Shown: positions 10,790 through 23,284 of the stretch, piece after piece
How the letters are laid out: the number at the start of each line of letters is the position of its first letter
How positions within the stretch are numbered: the first letter of the stretch is position 1
Assembly (NCBI GenBank): GCA_000827205.1
Contig: KN832554.1
Coordinates: 2,605,789 to 2,669,788, forward strand
Direction: 5' to 3'
Length of the DNA: 64,000 nt
Source: Plicaturopsis crispa FD-325 SS-3
Taxonomy: Eukaryota; Basidiomycota; Agaricomycetes; Amylocorticiales; Amylocorticiaceae
The notes under the pieces: model-generated
The model's database searches: none
The model's input: the letters and a program-made list of their open reading frames with translations, nothing else
Told to the model about the DNA's origin: nothing
Position numbers and translations under genes: made by a program

Positions 10790-11210
10790 GGATTGTGTAG
10801 GCTGGTGTTCACACCGCAATGATCGTGGACTTCAGAGTGAGACTTATACAAGGAGCGTGTCGGTGCGGCCGGAGGTGAATATGTTAGCTGGGTAGGCGTC
10901 AAGCCTTGGGCTAAGGATTTGATAGAGGAGCGGACGGGTATTAGGGTCGCTAAGGGTCAAGAGCCTCTTATAGACGACGAGTCGGTCCCTCTGCCCTTGC
11001 CTTGTATTCCCCGGAGTCGTAGCCGACGCTGGAGAAGTACAAAATACAAACGTTCGCTACATAGAGTACAACGCCATCTCAACAACGCTTACTTATATGG
11101 CAGAGATGGTACAGAAAGCGTCCATATGTTAGCCATATGTAGTGGACAATGACATTACAAGGCATCAAGATACAAGACGTTGACAAGCGAAACGCATATA
11201 AATCCAATAC
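10790..11210. other. Intergenic, no gene seen
   Basis: Between the weak candidate gene and the convergent amino acid transporter. No coding pattern was found. Confidence 0.35.
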
Positions 11211-14140
11211 TTATACAGGCGGTGTACACCCGAAACTTGTCGCTGCGCCGCCCTGGAAGGTCAACTTGATAGCGGTACCACTACCAAACATCCCAAGACC
11301 GGCCATAGACAACGACGCGAGGAATAAGACGAAGTTGAATGCCTTGAAGTGCCACCAGCCCGAAAATAGTCCCTATCGCAAGTCACAACAGTCGGTGCCT
11401 AGGGAGTAGCATGAAGAGGAGAGACGACTGACCTTTGACCAGGAAAATGTGCCAGTGGCTGGGTCACGTCCGTCTTTGAGGACAAAGAAGCCGAGGATCA
11501 TGAATGGCGGGAAGCTGTAGGTAAACTGCATGATGCAGATAGCCGCTATCAGGCCGGAAATGGTCTGCACTTGCGGAATCGCTGCGCCCACAATGAACGC
11601 AAGCGCCCAATAAAGGAGCACCATACCTGCGAGATAGCATCGTAAGTTTACATCGTATCACGATAGGTGTTTTACGCAGGTACTCACCGGTCCATATAAA
11701 CCGGCCGGCACGGCTGACGAGAGGTGGACCATGGAAAACGTCTTCCACGATGTCTACACAGAGGGTCCGGTTAATTGTTTGCTGCGTGTACACCAAAAGT
11801 ACTCACTATAGTAGGCGACCTTGATGCCGATGTTCCCATAGAGGCCAGCGGCGATGATGCCAGTAATCAAGGCCAGCACGTTCCCGACGGTCTGCCAGCT
11901 GTATTTGCTGACACCTTGGTAGGCGAGACCGAGAGTGTACTGACCCTGGAAGCTATAGACGAATACACCTGTTCGAGAAGATTAGAAATAGGCGACAAGC
12001 AATGATGAATAGCAGATACGTGCCGTAAAGAAGATACGCGAAGAAAATTAGGAGCTGGGCGCAAACCATGCCCTTCCAAAAGTCCCAAGGACGACGCATC
12101 TCTGCGAGCATTTCGGGGAACTACGAGTAATGTGAGTTGCGTCGGTAAGAGCTGACATTGAGGACTTACGATCATTGCGCCACCGTACGCGAATACCTTT
12201 GGTCATCAATGCTTAAGATGGAGAAGTGCAACCAAGACGACGAATCAAAGACGTACCATATTCATGATACCGTTGACTTTGTCGGCAAGGGGGAGGCTGA
12301 CAAAAGCCGACTTGATGATTGGGCCTGGGTCGATCCCGTAGGCAGACTTCGCAGAAGCGAAATTGGGCGGCGAATGCGCGATGAAACCCATCGAAATGAA
12401 GATGATGAGCAAGTTGATCCACACCGCCCTGCAGCATATAAGTAAAGATGGTGTGTGCGGAATACTGATGCCTACATACCCATTCGCTAGCCAGCCGTAA
12501 TTCTTGAGCGTGCGGATTTGGCCAATGACCATTCCCACTAATGCCCAAATCACGATCGCTACCGCAAAACAGAGCTGATATGATAGCACTAGTCAGCGAA
12601 AGAAAAGCCTGATGAATTTGACGGCCTCACATTTCCTTTCGCGATCTGGCTCAGCGACTGAGCGTTGCTCAGGCAAATCGTACCAACATTTACGATGAGC
12701 TGAATGCTCTGCAGGACACTGATCACGTGTCTGGCACTGCGACCGTATAGACGTTCGACGAGGTCGGAATATGTCTTCACAGGATAAACATCGGAATCGA
12801 GCTTGAGGAAGAGATACCACAGAAGGAGACCCGTGTAGCATGCCATTAGGCCCATCTATCAAACAGATCAATTTACGAACTAAGCACCGGGGGGTACGAT
12901 GGGGCCATGGGGGGATGGGGGGACGTGGGGATGATGGAGAGGATGGGGGGATGGGGGGACGGGGGGATGNNNNNNNNNNNNNNNNNNNNNNNNNNNNNNN
13001 NNNNNNNNNNNNNNNNNNNNNNNNNNNNNNNNNNNNNNNNNNNNNNNNNNNNNNNNNNNNNNNNNNNNNNNNNNNNNNNNNNNNNNNNNNNNNNNNNNNN
13101 NNNNNNNNNNNNNNNNNNNNNNNNNNNNNNNNNNNNNNNNNNNNNNNNNNNNNNNNNNNNNNNNNNNNNNNNNNNNNNNNNNNNNNNNNNNNNNNNNNNN
13201 NNNNNNNNNNNNNNNNNNNNNNNNNNNNNNNNNNNNNNNNNNNNNNNNNNNNNNNNNNNNNNNNNNNNNNNNNNNNNNNNNNNNNNNNNNNNNNNNNNNN
13301 NNNNNNNNNNNNNNNNNNNNNNNNNNNNNNNNNNNNNNNNNNNNNNNNNNNNNNNNNNNNNNNNNNNNNNNNNNNNNNNNNNNNNNNNNNNNNNNNNNNN
13401 NNNNNNNNNNNNNNNNNNNNNNNNNNNNNNNNNNNNNNNAATAGGGGACCGATGGGGGGATGATTTTGAGAGAAAGGGACACGTACAATGAAGTATAAGA
13501 TGACTCCAGGGACGTAGCCAACTTGGCTGATGGCAAAGGGTGCATTGAACGCTATAGTTAAGCATGTCAACCCCAGTAAGATACAGGCATGAAAATTGAC
13601 GTGTACTTACGGCCAAGAATATCAGTTGTAATCAGATAGAATACTGCAGCCCACTGTATTGTTTGAAACGATGCTGTAAGACACCAGAATTGCACCCGTA
13701 GCACAATATGCATACATACCGAGGCGGAACGCAACGCCCTGCGAGCGTTGACTCTCTCTTGTTCTTCAGGAGTCAAGTCAGCTTCTCCAAGAGGACCTTT
13801 AGTTTTCTCGCTGTAAAGAATTAGGGAGAATCATATGAAGGCCAAATGTAGAGTTGCACTCACTCGTGAGTCGATGCGCTCGGAGATGGCGTGCCGTTGA
13901 CCGGGCCATGGTTGGAGTCTTCGAACTCGCGCTGCCGTAGGGCATGGCTCAAATACTCCTCGAACGGAACGGTACCACGGTCTAGTGTACAGTCGTAAGC
14001 ACAACACTGAATTCATTGCGAGTAACAGCATTGAACGACGTACGGACTGGCACAGCGGACGGCGCTAGAAAATCGTTGCCGTTTTCTTTTGTCTCTAGAC
14101 GAGGATCCGCTCCCCCTTCAGTGTTGCCTGCGTTATACAT
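11211..14140 (-). CDS. Amino acid transporter (Aa_trans, AAAP family)
   Basis: Multi-span amino acid permease of the fungal mtr-like Aa_trans group. The ATG at 14140 (MYNAGNTEGG) starts a polar N-terminus. Then follow the first span (AAVFYLITTDILGPFNAPFA), QVGYVPGVILYF, a span from MGLMACYTGLLLWYLFLKLD, YPVKTYSDLVERLYGR, ICLSNAQSLSQIAKG and later spans around 12560, 12400, 12050, 11880, 11610 and 11300. It ends GGAATSFGCTPPV with stop 11211-11213. Over ten introns are present. The intron 12856-13486 carries a G-rich tandem repeat and the assembly gap, but its exon borders are intact (YF-I|MGLMACY), so the gap hides no coding sequence. Some internal exon edges are approximate. Confidence 0.88.
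12889..12969. repeat. G-rich minisatellite inside the transporter intron
   Basis: Tandem near-repeats of a 7-9 nt unit of the type GGGGGGATG or GGGGGGAC on the plus strand, with many runs of four to six G. Similar sequence (GATGGGGGGATG) resumes after the gap at about 13451-13462, so the gap very likely consists of more of this repeat. The gene is on the minus strand, so its transcript carries the C-rich version. Confidence 0.85.
12970..13439. other. Assembly gap of 470 N
   Basis: Unresolved bases flanked on both sides by the G-rich repeat, wholly inside one intron of the amino acid transporter. Open frames spanning the gap are artefacts. Confidence 0.99.
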
Positions 14141-15419
14141 GGTTGATGAGTTGTACTCTCCAGGTCGAGGAAGCAAAGAAAGGATTTTTGGCTGAGAAGA
14201 TAAGGGTATCCTTAACCAGTGGCATTTTAGGACGCATTTCCGGACCCCGTTCTTCCTAGGGCTATTCCGGGTGCGTCACGGATGGCCTGAGAACTCCATG
14301 ATCCAAAGCGTAACGGTGGAACCAACTACTGTGGGATTCTTGGAGGTACTACCGTGTGCTCGCATTGATCTTCCCTGTGCGTGAGGTGGTTCATTTCGTT
14401 CCGACTCCAATGCAGGTTCGAACTGAGTAGCAACTTCGATGGCTCGGAGGCTTGTTGTGGGCGTATTTGAAAATGGATTTCCATAAAACTCCGTGAAAAT
14501 TCCATCTCCGCGATGACTCCGCTCGACGGGAACAGAAAATATTAAGTCCATATCTGCCCACAAGACTGCACTTATGCCATCGAACTTCAACCCTTGTTAG
14601 TTCTCTTTCTTCGTCGTATGGCTCGAAAAGTAGCTTCAAGACTCATTCGTTAGGTAGGTTCATCATGGAGACCGTACGATTGCTTGTAAGTTAGGTAATT
14701 GACAGCGGCTGCAGGACGCGCACAGCCCATTCAAGAGCCAGTCTTGGTATGTTTCGGGTAGAAGACCCTTGAATCTCCAGCCTGACCATTTTATAAGGCC
14801 TGATACCAATACTTCTACAGATTTTAACTGAAGAACCGACTCAAATCCCGACTTCGACTCGATTTGACTGGTCCTTGGTGGGCAGCTGCGGAAAACCCAC
14901 GCAAAAATAGTCAGCGCCCACCATAAGGCGATACGATGCTTATCTGCCCGGCGATACTCCGAATATATGCTGTGTCTAGTAGTGGCGGGTCGACCGGCTC
15001 CTCCTGGAACGACTGACCTGATTCAATCAATGGATCCATAGGTCTCGTCGCTCCTACAGAGGCGCCGACAAACTCAAATATAGTCTATACCACTGCATGG
15101 ACTATTTCCACCATGCCAGAGCGCCCTTGACCCGCCGATATGGACCGAGCATACGTCATTCCGAACGTTTCGACTGCCCCGGACAAGGCCCCAGCCCAGG
15201 TACGAGAGGCCGTATTGCTCCTCACTATACACGTACTTACTGTAAACGGACAGTGACCATGACAAGGCACATCGAGGCCCATCATGTTTCAACATTGCTC
15301 TTGATGGTACAGGGAGATTTTCGGGGTGCAGTATGCAGCGGCCAAATGAGCGAGGCGATTGATTTTTTTCTTTGTACAGTATATGCTTCGACATTAGCCT
15401 GTACTATGTGTAATCTTTA
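14141..15419. other. Intergenic, 1.3 kb, no firm gene
   Basis: Upstream of the amino acid transporter. An unspliced minus-strand frame (about 14276-14592) reads like protein in part (LIFSVPVERSHRGDGIFTEF) but has no good start and no recognised family. On the plus strand 15148-15220 resembles a piece of the unknown family whose better-preserved remnant begins at 15420 (DRAYVIPNVSTAPDKAPA against NRAMPIVENATSVADE), so the broken gene may start earlier than listed. Confidence 0.35.
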
Positions 15420-16060
15420 GAGAGCAAAGGTACCTCGCGAAAGGAATAGAGAAGACACCCTGGTACGACTATTGGAGTGTACTATATCAATTCTTCAATG
15501 GCCCCACCCACTGCGCGAAATTTCGGGTGACTTTGCACTCAATGCAGTATGCAGAGCCTATACTACTCGATCGCGTCCGCAGTATCCACATTATCCACGA
15601 CGATATCCGAAACTTGGCTCACTACGTTGATTGATATACGAGTACGCCGGTACGTCAACGTGTTCCGTGCTTTACAGACCGGCCTTACTCTTTATGCAGC
15701 CATTGTTTCGCGAAAGCTATGGCTCAGAGGCTGTAGTAGGCCCGTTCAGTGACGAATACATTGGCGCTGAAAAAGCCTTCGAAGAGTTTCGTGCATTACA
15801 TATCGTTCGTAGTTAAAATTGCCGCCGCTAATTACAAACCGCCGGCCACTCCTCTGCCTCGTCAGATATCGCTGCGAGAGGGGCCCAAGCATCCCCGGGC
15901 CGCGCAGAGTCAAACTCTAGAGAACCGCGAGGCCATCCGTGCTTTCTGTATTCAAACAGCTCAGGAATGGCGATGCAAGGTCTTAATGAGTGGGGTGCTG
16001 AACATTCGTGCAATTATCGTCGAGATATCTCAGACATGCGCCAATAGCCAGAATTGTTAA
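15420..16060 (+). pseudogene. Broken paralogue of the unknown gene at 32.4-33.5 kb
   Basis: Translation from 15422 gives EQRYLAKGIEKTPWYDYW and then LDRVRSIHIIHDDIRNLAHY. These align with ERDLRHMTKGVEITPWYDYW and RDRVRHIHIIHDNIQNLAYY of the minus-strand gene at 32427-33550. A shared intron position follows (after the YTSTPV block) and the next exon reads PLFRESYG and DEYIGAEKAFEEFRAL, again matching. A Trp codon of the partner gene is TGA here (about 15630), and a 4-nt length difference near 15810 shifts the frame before AAANYKPPATPLP. Two such lesions make a pseudogene likely. It is in inverted orientation relative to its partner, about 17 kb away. Confidence 0.75.
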
Positions 16061-16105
16061 GTACACGCGGACATGTGTATGGGCGCCTCCGATCCTTCAG
16101 CCGGT

Positions 16106-17283
16106 CTACGTGCTAACGGAGACACTGTAGTTCGAGATCACGAGATTGGCTGTCCCAACGAAAGGCTCAGTGCCGGTTTGGACAGATTGCAGGTACTGCG
16201 AAGATGAGATTAGACTCGCAAGGTATACCAGCTGCCGGTGCACTCTGCACTAACCTGCGTATCGGCGACTCCTTGCTCGGCAACAAGATATTCTGAAGGG
16301 GATCAATATCAGTCATGCTCAACGACCGCGGGCTGTAGCAGACGCACTGAAAAAGTCGTTTAGGTCGGCGCTGAAGTCGTTGATGTTGCCGGTAGAGCTG
16401 ACGAACGAGTATACCTGCCAGTTCGCATTGGGGCCAGTCCAGAGGTTCCAAGTATGGTTTGCGACTTCAGTAGCTGTCGTGATTTGATGGCCGACGGGTT
16501 GGATACTATAGTAAATTAGTAAATTAAACGTATGCAAATAATCTATGGGGTTGCTTACCCGCCAAGCCCAGACAGCCAGATCATGCTGCTCGTTGTCGTG
16601 AATAGATGTAGAAGGAATCTTACTCGCGTAGCTTACATTTCATAAGAGGATGCAGCAGACGCGGGGTCACCAGTGGGGGTCTCGCCGAGCCAGATGTCGT
16701 ATCTGGGAGATTTGAATGAGCCCTCGAATCTGACGACTTACGAAGGGTACTGACGATACATCGGCGCGAATTCCTTCTGATTCTGTTTCATAAGTCCAAG
16801 ACCAACTGGTGGGGGCAGATGAGATGTTGGACAACTATTTCCAATGTCAGAGTCAAAGAAAAAAAGGAAAGCTTTATCTGAACACTCGCCTGAGCTCCTT
16901 GCACGATATTTGATTGCACGTTAGCATCTGTCGACTGTCTTTAGAATGGACGCGAAGGATGAATACGCTAGCGGCGCAGTTTCTCACAGCTCTTGACACT
17001 GTTGTCGCTATTCGCCCAGGTCCAGTTCGTGTACCAAGACACAGTATTTCCCGACGTGCTGACCAGCGTAGAATTCTGGGAGCCAACTCCTGCAGCTATA
17101 GGCATTGACCATGCAATTCAATCGTAAGTCCCACTGCGAATAGAAATGTGTCATACCTCTGCCCCAAAGGTTTTGACACAGTGTGTACTCGCCCGCGGGC
17201 TCACAGTCAAAGGGCCCTGTGAGCGTCTGCGCGGAGACGCCATACAACAAGCTTGAAAATATTGCGAGTCCAAGGGTGTACAT
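16106..17283 (-). CDS. Secreted GH12 endoglucanase/xyloglucanase
   Basis: Glycoside hydrolase family 12 enzyme acting on beta-1,4-glucan or xyloglucan of plant cell walls. The ATG at 17283 starts a signal peptide (MYTLGLAIFSSLLYGVSAQ). Family landmarks follow: EYTLCQNLWG, SWYTNWTWA, SAPTSWSWTYE, the nucleophile block EIMIWLSGLGG, WNLWTGPNANWQVYSFV, and the acid/base block TGTEPFVGTANL before the stop at 16106-16108. Both catalytic Glu residues are present. Introns are short; one (donor at about 16890 on the minus strand, QGAQ|LSNISS) has a GC-AG pair with donor GCGAGT. Related enzymes in wood- and litter-decay fungi act outside the cell. Substrate preference cannot be told from the sequence. 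Confidence 0.92.
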
Positions 17284-18225
17284 TGCACTAGAATGGTTCC
17301 GAGTGAGATGCTAGAATGGATGATGGGTTGAGGAGAGCGCGTCATATATAGACCTGCTGCCCGGAGAAACGGTAGAACTCGATGTCCTCATTGCACGCGA
17401 AGATATACCGATTGCAGGTGTAGTTATTATATAGTCATTGAATGGTCTTCGAAGACGGTCATCAACGGGGAATTCGTTAGTTTCTTCTTACTTGGCATAT
17501 GCAATGATACGAGTGAGACGTACCACGCACATGCATTGTATTGCAGGGGCATCCATAACGCCCTGGACCGTGATGTGATGCATTCGAGTCGAATTCTGCC
17601 GACACTGCGTCTACGACCGGTAGGTTACCGTCTGCGGGTATGTCTATTGCTGAGCCTGGACAACAGTACGCGCTGCATGTGCTGCCTGCCTCTAGACACG
17701 ACGGATGATTGTCAGCACCGAAGTCGACACGAAGTATTTCCAGTGACAGCACTGTTCAAGACTTCAAGTCGGATCGTACAGAAGAGCCTCTCGACTCGAG
17801 TCTCAGCACAGAATTGAGCCCTTCGATGCTGGAAGCCATGCCGAGTCCTCATGTGCACCGAGTCATTATACCATAGAGTACTCGAGCACGGTCAGGATAG
17901 TAAGTAGACATTGAATTCGAATATGATGAGTATGTATGGATCGAAATTTGCTGAAAGAAAGCGACTGGACGCGAACAAGCAAGGAGACGCGGGGTAAAAG
18001 GATCCGACTTCCGACTCCGAGTTCTGGTCGACGCGTCGATCGTCTTCAACGCTCAATCACACGTATAGGCACGATTATCTTCCTATTCGTGTGGCTGCCT
18101 ACGAGAGACTAACGCTCAATTGACAGGCTACCTCGTCGCTCGACGCTGGCGGTCGCTGTTCCGTGAGTTCTCGCGTTATATACTCTGCGTTGGCGTAACT
18201 GACAACTACATACAGTGTAAAGAGC
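17284..18225. other. Intergenic, 0.9 kb, no firm gene
   Basis: Promoter side of both the GH12 gene and TRAPPC11. A minus-strand frame at 17519-17750 is Cys-rich (SCLEAGSTCSAYCCPGSAID) and could be a scrap of a small secreted protein, but no start, signal peptide or partner exon was found. Confidence 0.35.
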
Positions 18226-21200
18226 ATGAACTCGTATCCTCCAGAGCTGCTGGCCCAGCTGGCCCCGGTAATGTTCGTCGCTGGACTGGGGCACACCGGA
18301 CCACCAGCGTCGGCTGTATCTCCGGAAGCGCCCCCCACACCGTCCAAAACCACGCAGGATCCATTCACTCTGCTTACGTCTCGACTCCGAGATGCACTCC
18401 TGGCACAGCGGAAAGTCGCGATCTGGCAGCCTGACAAGTCGAAATCATTCCAGACAATATTGGTGGACAAGGACGTTCGATTTCCTCCTCGAAAGCTACA
18501 CAGTCAAGACGACTCACAATCACATTCCCCCTTGTCTCCTCTAACGCCATCTTCGCCGCTTCACCCTGACGGTCTTATTGCGCCTATCTGGATACGGAAA
18601 CATACCACGCTGGTGCCCTCTGTCTTCGTTCTGTTCTTGAATTTGTTCGAGCTACCACCACACAATCCACGCTCCCCTCTTGATGCGCCAGACCCTGACC
18701 GCGAGCGTGAAAGGGAATCTGAAGAGCGGAGGAAAGACGCTGAACTCTCTGCGGAGATCGCTCAGAGAAAGAAGAGTACTAATGAGCGAGGCATCAAACT
18801 CACTGTGGTTCTTATGGCAAGCAGGAGGATGCTAGGTATGTCTTGTGTGCTCCAAGTATGTGAACATAGACTGAGCGCTTGATTAGACGATCCTTCGTTG
18901 GATTCGCGACTGACTTATATCCGCAGGCAAAGTGGTCTTGACTCCAGGGCGGCGTTGTTTGTACTCAGTCCCGTAAGCTCTGCAGAACTAGGCGACTTCG
19001 TGCGGAGGTAAAATACATAGCTCCTGGATGATTTCGCATCTATTGACTTCAGTTTTGGTAGCCTTCAGCAGGCACTGTACGAGCCTGCAATCGAATATTA
19101 CACCTCTCACTCCAAGCGCGTCCGCAGAAAGCGAAACAGGCATTCTCAGGCGGTATCGACGTATCCCAGCATGTTATCTCCGTTGGGTACAGGTGCTGTC
19201 CCTCGACCCCTCAGACCCGAAGGATGGACTGTTCGGTATGAATACAAGATGGCTTGTTTTGCAGAGTTTCGAGGGGAGGATGAAGTCGCTCTTAAGTCAG
19301 ACCTTTCGTGTATACCCTTCGCAGGTATTCGCTAAACTTCCACAGGCATTATCAGGATGCGTATGGCATGCTTGTTATCATGTTTGGTTCGACTGCAATT
19401 CTTCCTCCGCGAACCAAACGATGGGCAGAGGCGAAAGTGTTAGCAGACTGTATCAATGTCAAAGTACGCCTTTAAACTTTCATACGTATACACTTCAAAT
19501 TCAACCTCCCATGCCTAGGTATGCAAACTGTACCTTTACAACAACGAGCACTCATTGGCTCTGTCGCACCATAATATGCATATGCGGAGATTCTCAGATT
19601 TTTCGAGAGGTTGGGGCATCGGCGAAGAAACTTACGAATTCTGGGCCTGGCTTGCGAGACAGTTCGTGGATTGCATGCTCTTCGATTTCCATGTAGCTCA
19701 TGTGTTCTTCCAGACATCGAGTGCTCGCAGAACTGCTCGAGCAAGGCACATATTCTACTCTCGTTATCCCGACGCATCTACCTATTACCCCCGCGTCCGC
19801 ACAAGCGCTTGCCCGTAGTAGTGGCAGCGTTCTAGAGGCGGATAGTCTGCGAGCCTTGGGGCTGAATCCCAGTCATGCTCTTCAGCATCCCGGGTTTTAT
19901 TACTACATGGCAGCTCGGTGTACCGAGACGAGGCGCGAGCGATTCATCGCTGCTGCCGAATCCGAGGTATGATATTTTTTGTACGCGTTTAGATATTGGC
20001 ATTGACCTTCTACAGGCAACAGCATTGCACAATGCCCCTGGGTTCTTGAATGAGAAAAAAGTCGACCATCTGACAATAGTCTTGGAGGTAGAGACACATG
20101 TTCCGTCTACTAAGTATTCTCTTTCTCCTAATGCTGTCAACACCGTCTAGCTATACACCAAATCGTACGAACTCTTCAAGAAGTACAATCCTACCAGCGC
20201 ACAAGGCCAGAGCCAGGGGCGCTTGACGCTGTGGATTGCCTATCGTATTGCTCAAACGTACTACGATTCGGGCAAATTTGACATGGCTGTCCGGCAAGCC
20301 TTTTCGTTTGTCTGTCGCACTACTCATCTAATCACGAGCTGTAGATTCTTTGAGCGCATCGCTAAGACCTACCGTCGAGAAAAATGGGGCACCATGCTCA
20401 GGCCCCTTCTGTCAACTTGGTATTCTTGCGCGAAAGCACTAGGTGACGTAGAGTTGACTGTTCGACTGCTAATAGAATTACTGGGACACGGTATGTACCC
20501 AGAAATATCTCAATTGTCCTCTCAAATGACGAGCGATTTGCTGGAATAGGTGATGTTGAAGAATCGGGTGCTCTGCAAGAGGATCTTTTGGCTGTACTGA
20601 AGGTAAGTTCCTGCTAATTTGCCAGGTCGGCGTTGCTCAAATGCACATACCTGCAGAGCACTGTACCCTCGACTCTCGATGAACCTTTCTTGGTGGATCT
20701 ATCTGAATCAGAACCCATATGTGCGTCATCTGTTGTCGCTTATTGTCCGTAAACCATTATTGATGCACTGTCTACCTAGTCTCGACTAGTGTCATATTCT
20801 GGTCTCCAGAGGTCAAAGTCAACGAAGAGGCGGCCTTCCAACTCTCGATAGCAGCTCCTACCGATACCGTCATATCGTCGCTTCCCATCACCTCCTTGTC
20901 CATCACCTTCTCGGACGACGCACCGCCTATCATCGTGAAACACGCTGCGTCAGAGACATCTGCCTCATCGGTACAATACGTCAGCTTGGGTCGGGTGTCA
21001 GAAAGGCAACACGAAGAGGGTTCGGAATTACCTACTTTCCAAGCAAACTTACGATGGCAGCCGGGTGGGAGGATCATCCTCGCAGGCACTATGTCGTCAG
21101 ATGCCCCACGACTTCTTGAGGTGGGTACCGCTCTAGGCTAGTCTACCCACTCTGACATCCATGAAAGGTCTCGAAACTGCTCTTTACACTTAGTGAAGGG

Positions 21201-22963
21201 AGTTGGAAGATCGATATTCCTTGCGATCCTTGTCGCACCCGTAAAGATTCGGTCCCGCATGTTGGATGGCTCAGTTCAAGAGAGCCTGTGCGTTTCCTGC
21301 CCATGACGCGGGATAATCTTTCTACTGTGACGTGAGTCCAGCGATCTCTAGTGAATCTCACACTTATCGATTTCTCTCGTCAGGGTTCGGCATCGACCTC
21401 ACAATTTACGGGTATCCGTGACTCACAACGCTCCCGCGTATTTGGACGAAGAGTACCCCATATTGATCGACATCACCAATGAGGATGACCGTGAACTGGA
21501 CATCGCTGTCGACGTACTCCTCCAACCATCTGACATTGACCACGCAGGTACGTGGCTCTAAGTGTTGCCTTGGTGATCCTCTAATACGTAGTCGAGTGCA
21601 GTAAACCAAATAGTCTTCGACGACCAAACGTCGTCAGGCTTGATCAAGGGCATCCCGTTTGGAGTCGTTGCGCCAGGGGTAAATGTCCTGAAGACCTTGC
21701 ACTTGATCAATACAGGTGCCGCCGGTGACAGAGTTCTCGACATATCGGTGCAGTCGCGATCCACAGCGACGCCCGCACCTGTCGAAAGCCCTACTTCTCC
21801 CGAGTATCCTGCTTCTGCGGCACTCGTCGATACCAACGAAATTCTTCAGACAATGGTAGTGCCCACTGCTGCACCATTCAAGGTCACCCGTCACGTCTCA
21901 TATCGCAGGGCGCTTGGAGAAGGTCCCGGCCTCGCGGACTTGCGGACATATGAAGGCGATTTCTGGGACGACCGCGATGGTGGCGAAGCGATTGTGACCA
22001 CGACCCTGGAATGTACGGGCCCATGGGGCGTAGACATTGAGAGTCTAAAGCTGGACAGAAAGGTAGTATCCTCAACACATCGACTTATAACGCGCGCTAA
22101 TTCAGCTGCGTGAGCAGGACGGGGCTCAAGCCAAAGTTTCACAATCCTCTTCGGACAGTGACGGTGATGATGCTTTCCCAATCGGTAGGATTCATGCTGC
22201 AGCTCCCATCCTTCGAGTTTCCTGATATCCCGCTCAGAGTACTTAACTGGTGATGAATTCTCTGACGTCTGCCAAATCACTCTTGCCCCGGAGGAAGAAC
22301 AAGATAACGATAATGCACCTATCGCTGGTCCTGGAGAATATGCAATCGTTTGGAAGAGGTGAACCTCCATTGTATTTACAGCAATATTCCGACTAAGGCA
22401 CCCTTAGAATTTTGTCAAATGGCGATCGAGGACCGAGAGCTACAAGTCGTTTCCTTCTACCTTCCCTTCAGCCTCCAACGGACGGGCTGATAGCCCTCCT
22501 CCATGTTCCGCCAACCGCCAAACTACACACGCCGATTCCCATGCGGCTCACTGTCCGTAACCGCCATCCTACTCGATCGGCGAATGTTGTCGTTCAACTT
22601 CAGCCCGACCCCTCCGACGGCTTCATTGTGGCTGGGCTTCGCAGTGGCCGTGTGCCAACCATGCTGCCAAGGACCGAAGAGCGGCTGACCTGGCAAATAA
22701 TACCCGTCGAGTGCGGGTATGTCCCTGTGCCACGCATCAAAGTCATGGACAAGCGGAAGGCCATTGCGAGCGCGCATGGAGCCGCCGGCCCGAATTCGGA
22801 CGCAGAATCAGAAGGGCAGGTCATCAAAGTTATCGACGTTCGGTGGGACCAGCGTGGTAGCGATGAAACTGAAGGGGCTGACCATGACAGCCTGGATTCT
22901 GCTGCTGACGGGGACGTGCCATCCTCAGGAAGTGGCCTGCACACGATACTAGTCTTGCCTTGA
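18226..22963 (+). CDS. TRAPP complex subunit TRAPPC11 (Foie gras/Gryzun)
   Basis: Large subunit of the TRAPP tethering complex, working in ER-Golgi traffic and autophagy. The ATG at 18226 gives MNSYPPELLAQLAPVMFVAG, the typical N-terminus. Then come the Foie-gras domain with RRMLDDPSLDSRLTYIRRQS, FVLSPVSSAELGDFV, FYYYMAARCTE, LTLWIAYRIAQTYYDSGKFD and RFFERIAKTYRREKWG. The C-terminal Gryzun half has repeated beta-sandwich sequence (WQPGGRIILAGT, EYPILIDITNEDDRELDI, GPGEYAIVWKR) and ends SGLHTILVLP, stop 22961-22963. About a dozen short introns are present, several falling between the open blocks at 18884, 19236, 19464, 20150, 20557 and 22110. Length (over 1,100 residues) fits. No break was noticed. 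Confidence 0.92.
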
Positions 22964-23284
22964 CCAGTATATTGACCTTCTACTTTGTATAGGCAGCTTC
23001 ACTACTCTCTCCCATACCTATTTTCATGATGCCTTCCCCGTTGCATCGCAGTTGGCCAGTGGTCATGGTGCCCTCCGTCAAGGCCGTGGCAAGTAAACTA
23101 AACTGGAATAGCAGGCCTGTTGCGTTGTGTCACACAGTCTCAGTAAGCATGAGCCATGCATATGACGCTATCTGCGCACACGCTATGCCCAGTGCCCACT
23201 GCGATTTATAAGATAAGCCTGAGTATAGCAGGGCAGCTTACTTTCCATTGACCTTTACGCACCGCAGCTTTCCCCGCAGCAAGA
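22964..23284. other. Intergenic, no gene seen
   Basis: About 320 bases between TRAPPC11 and the GST gene, likely 3' UTR plus promoter. No motif recognised. Confidence 0.4.

Noticed and set aside
12593-13616. Long open frames across the N gap on both strands
   Set aside because: They are open only because N codons are not stops; the flanking exons place the gap inside an intron.
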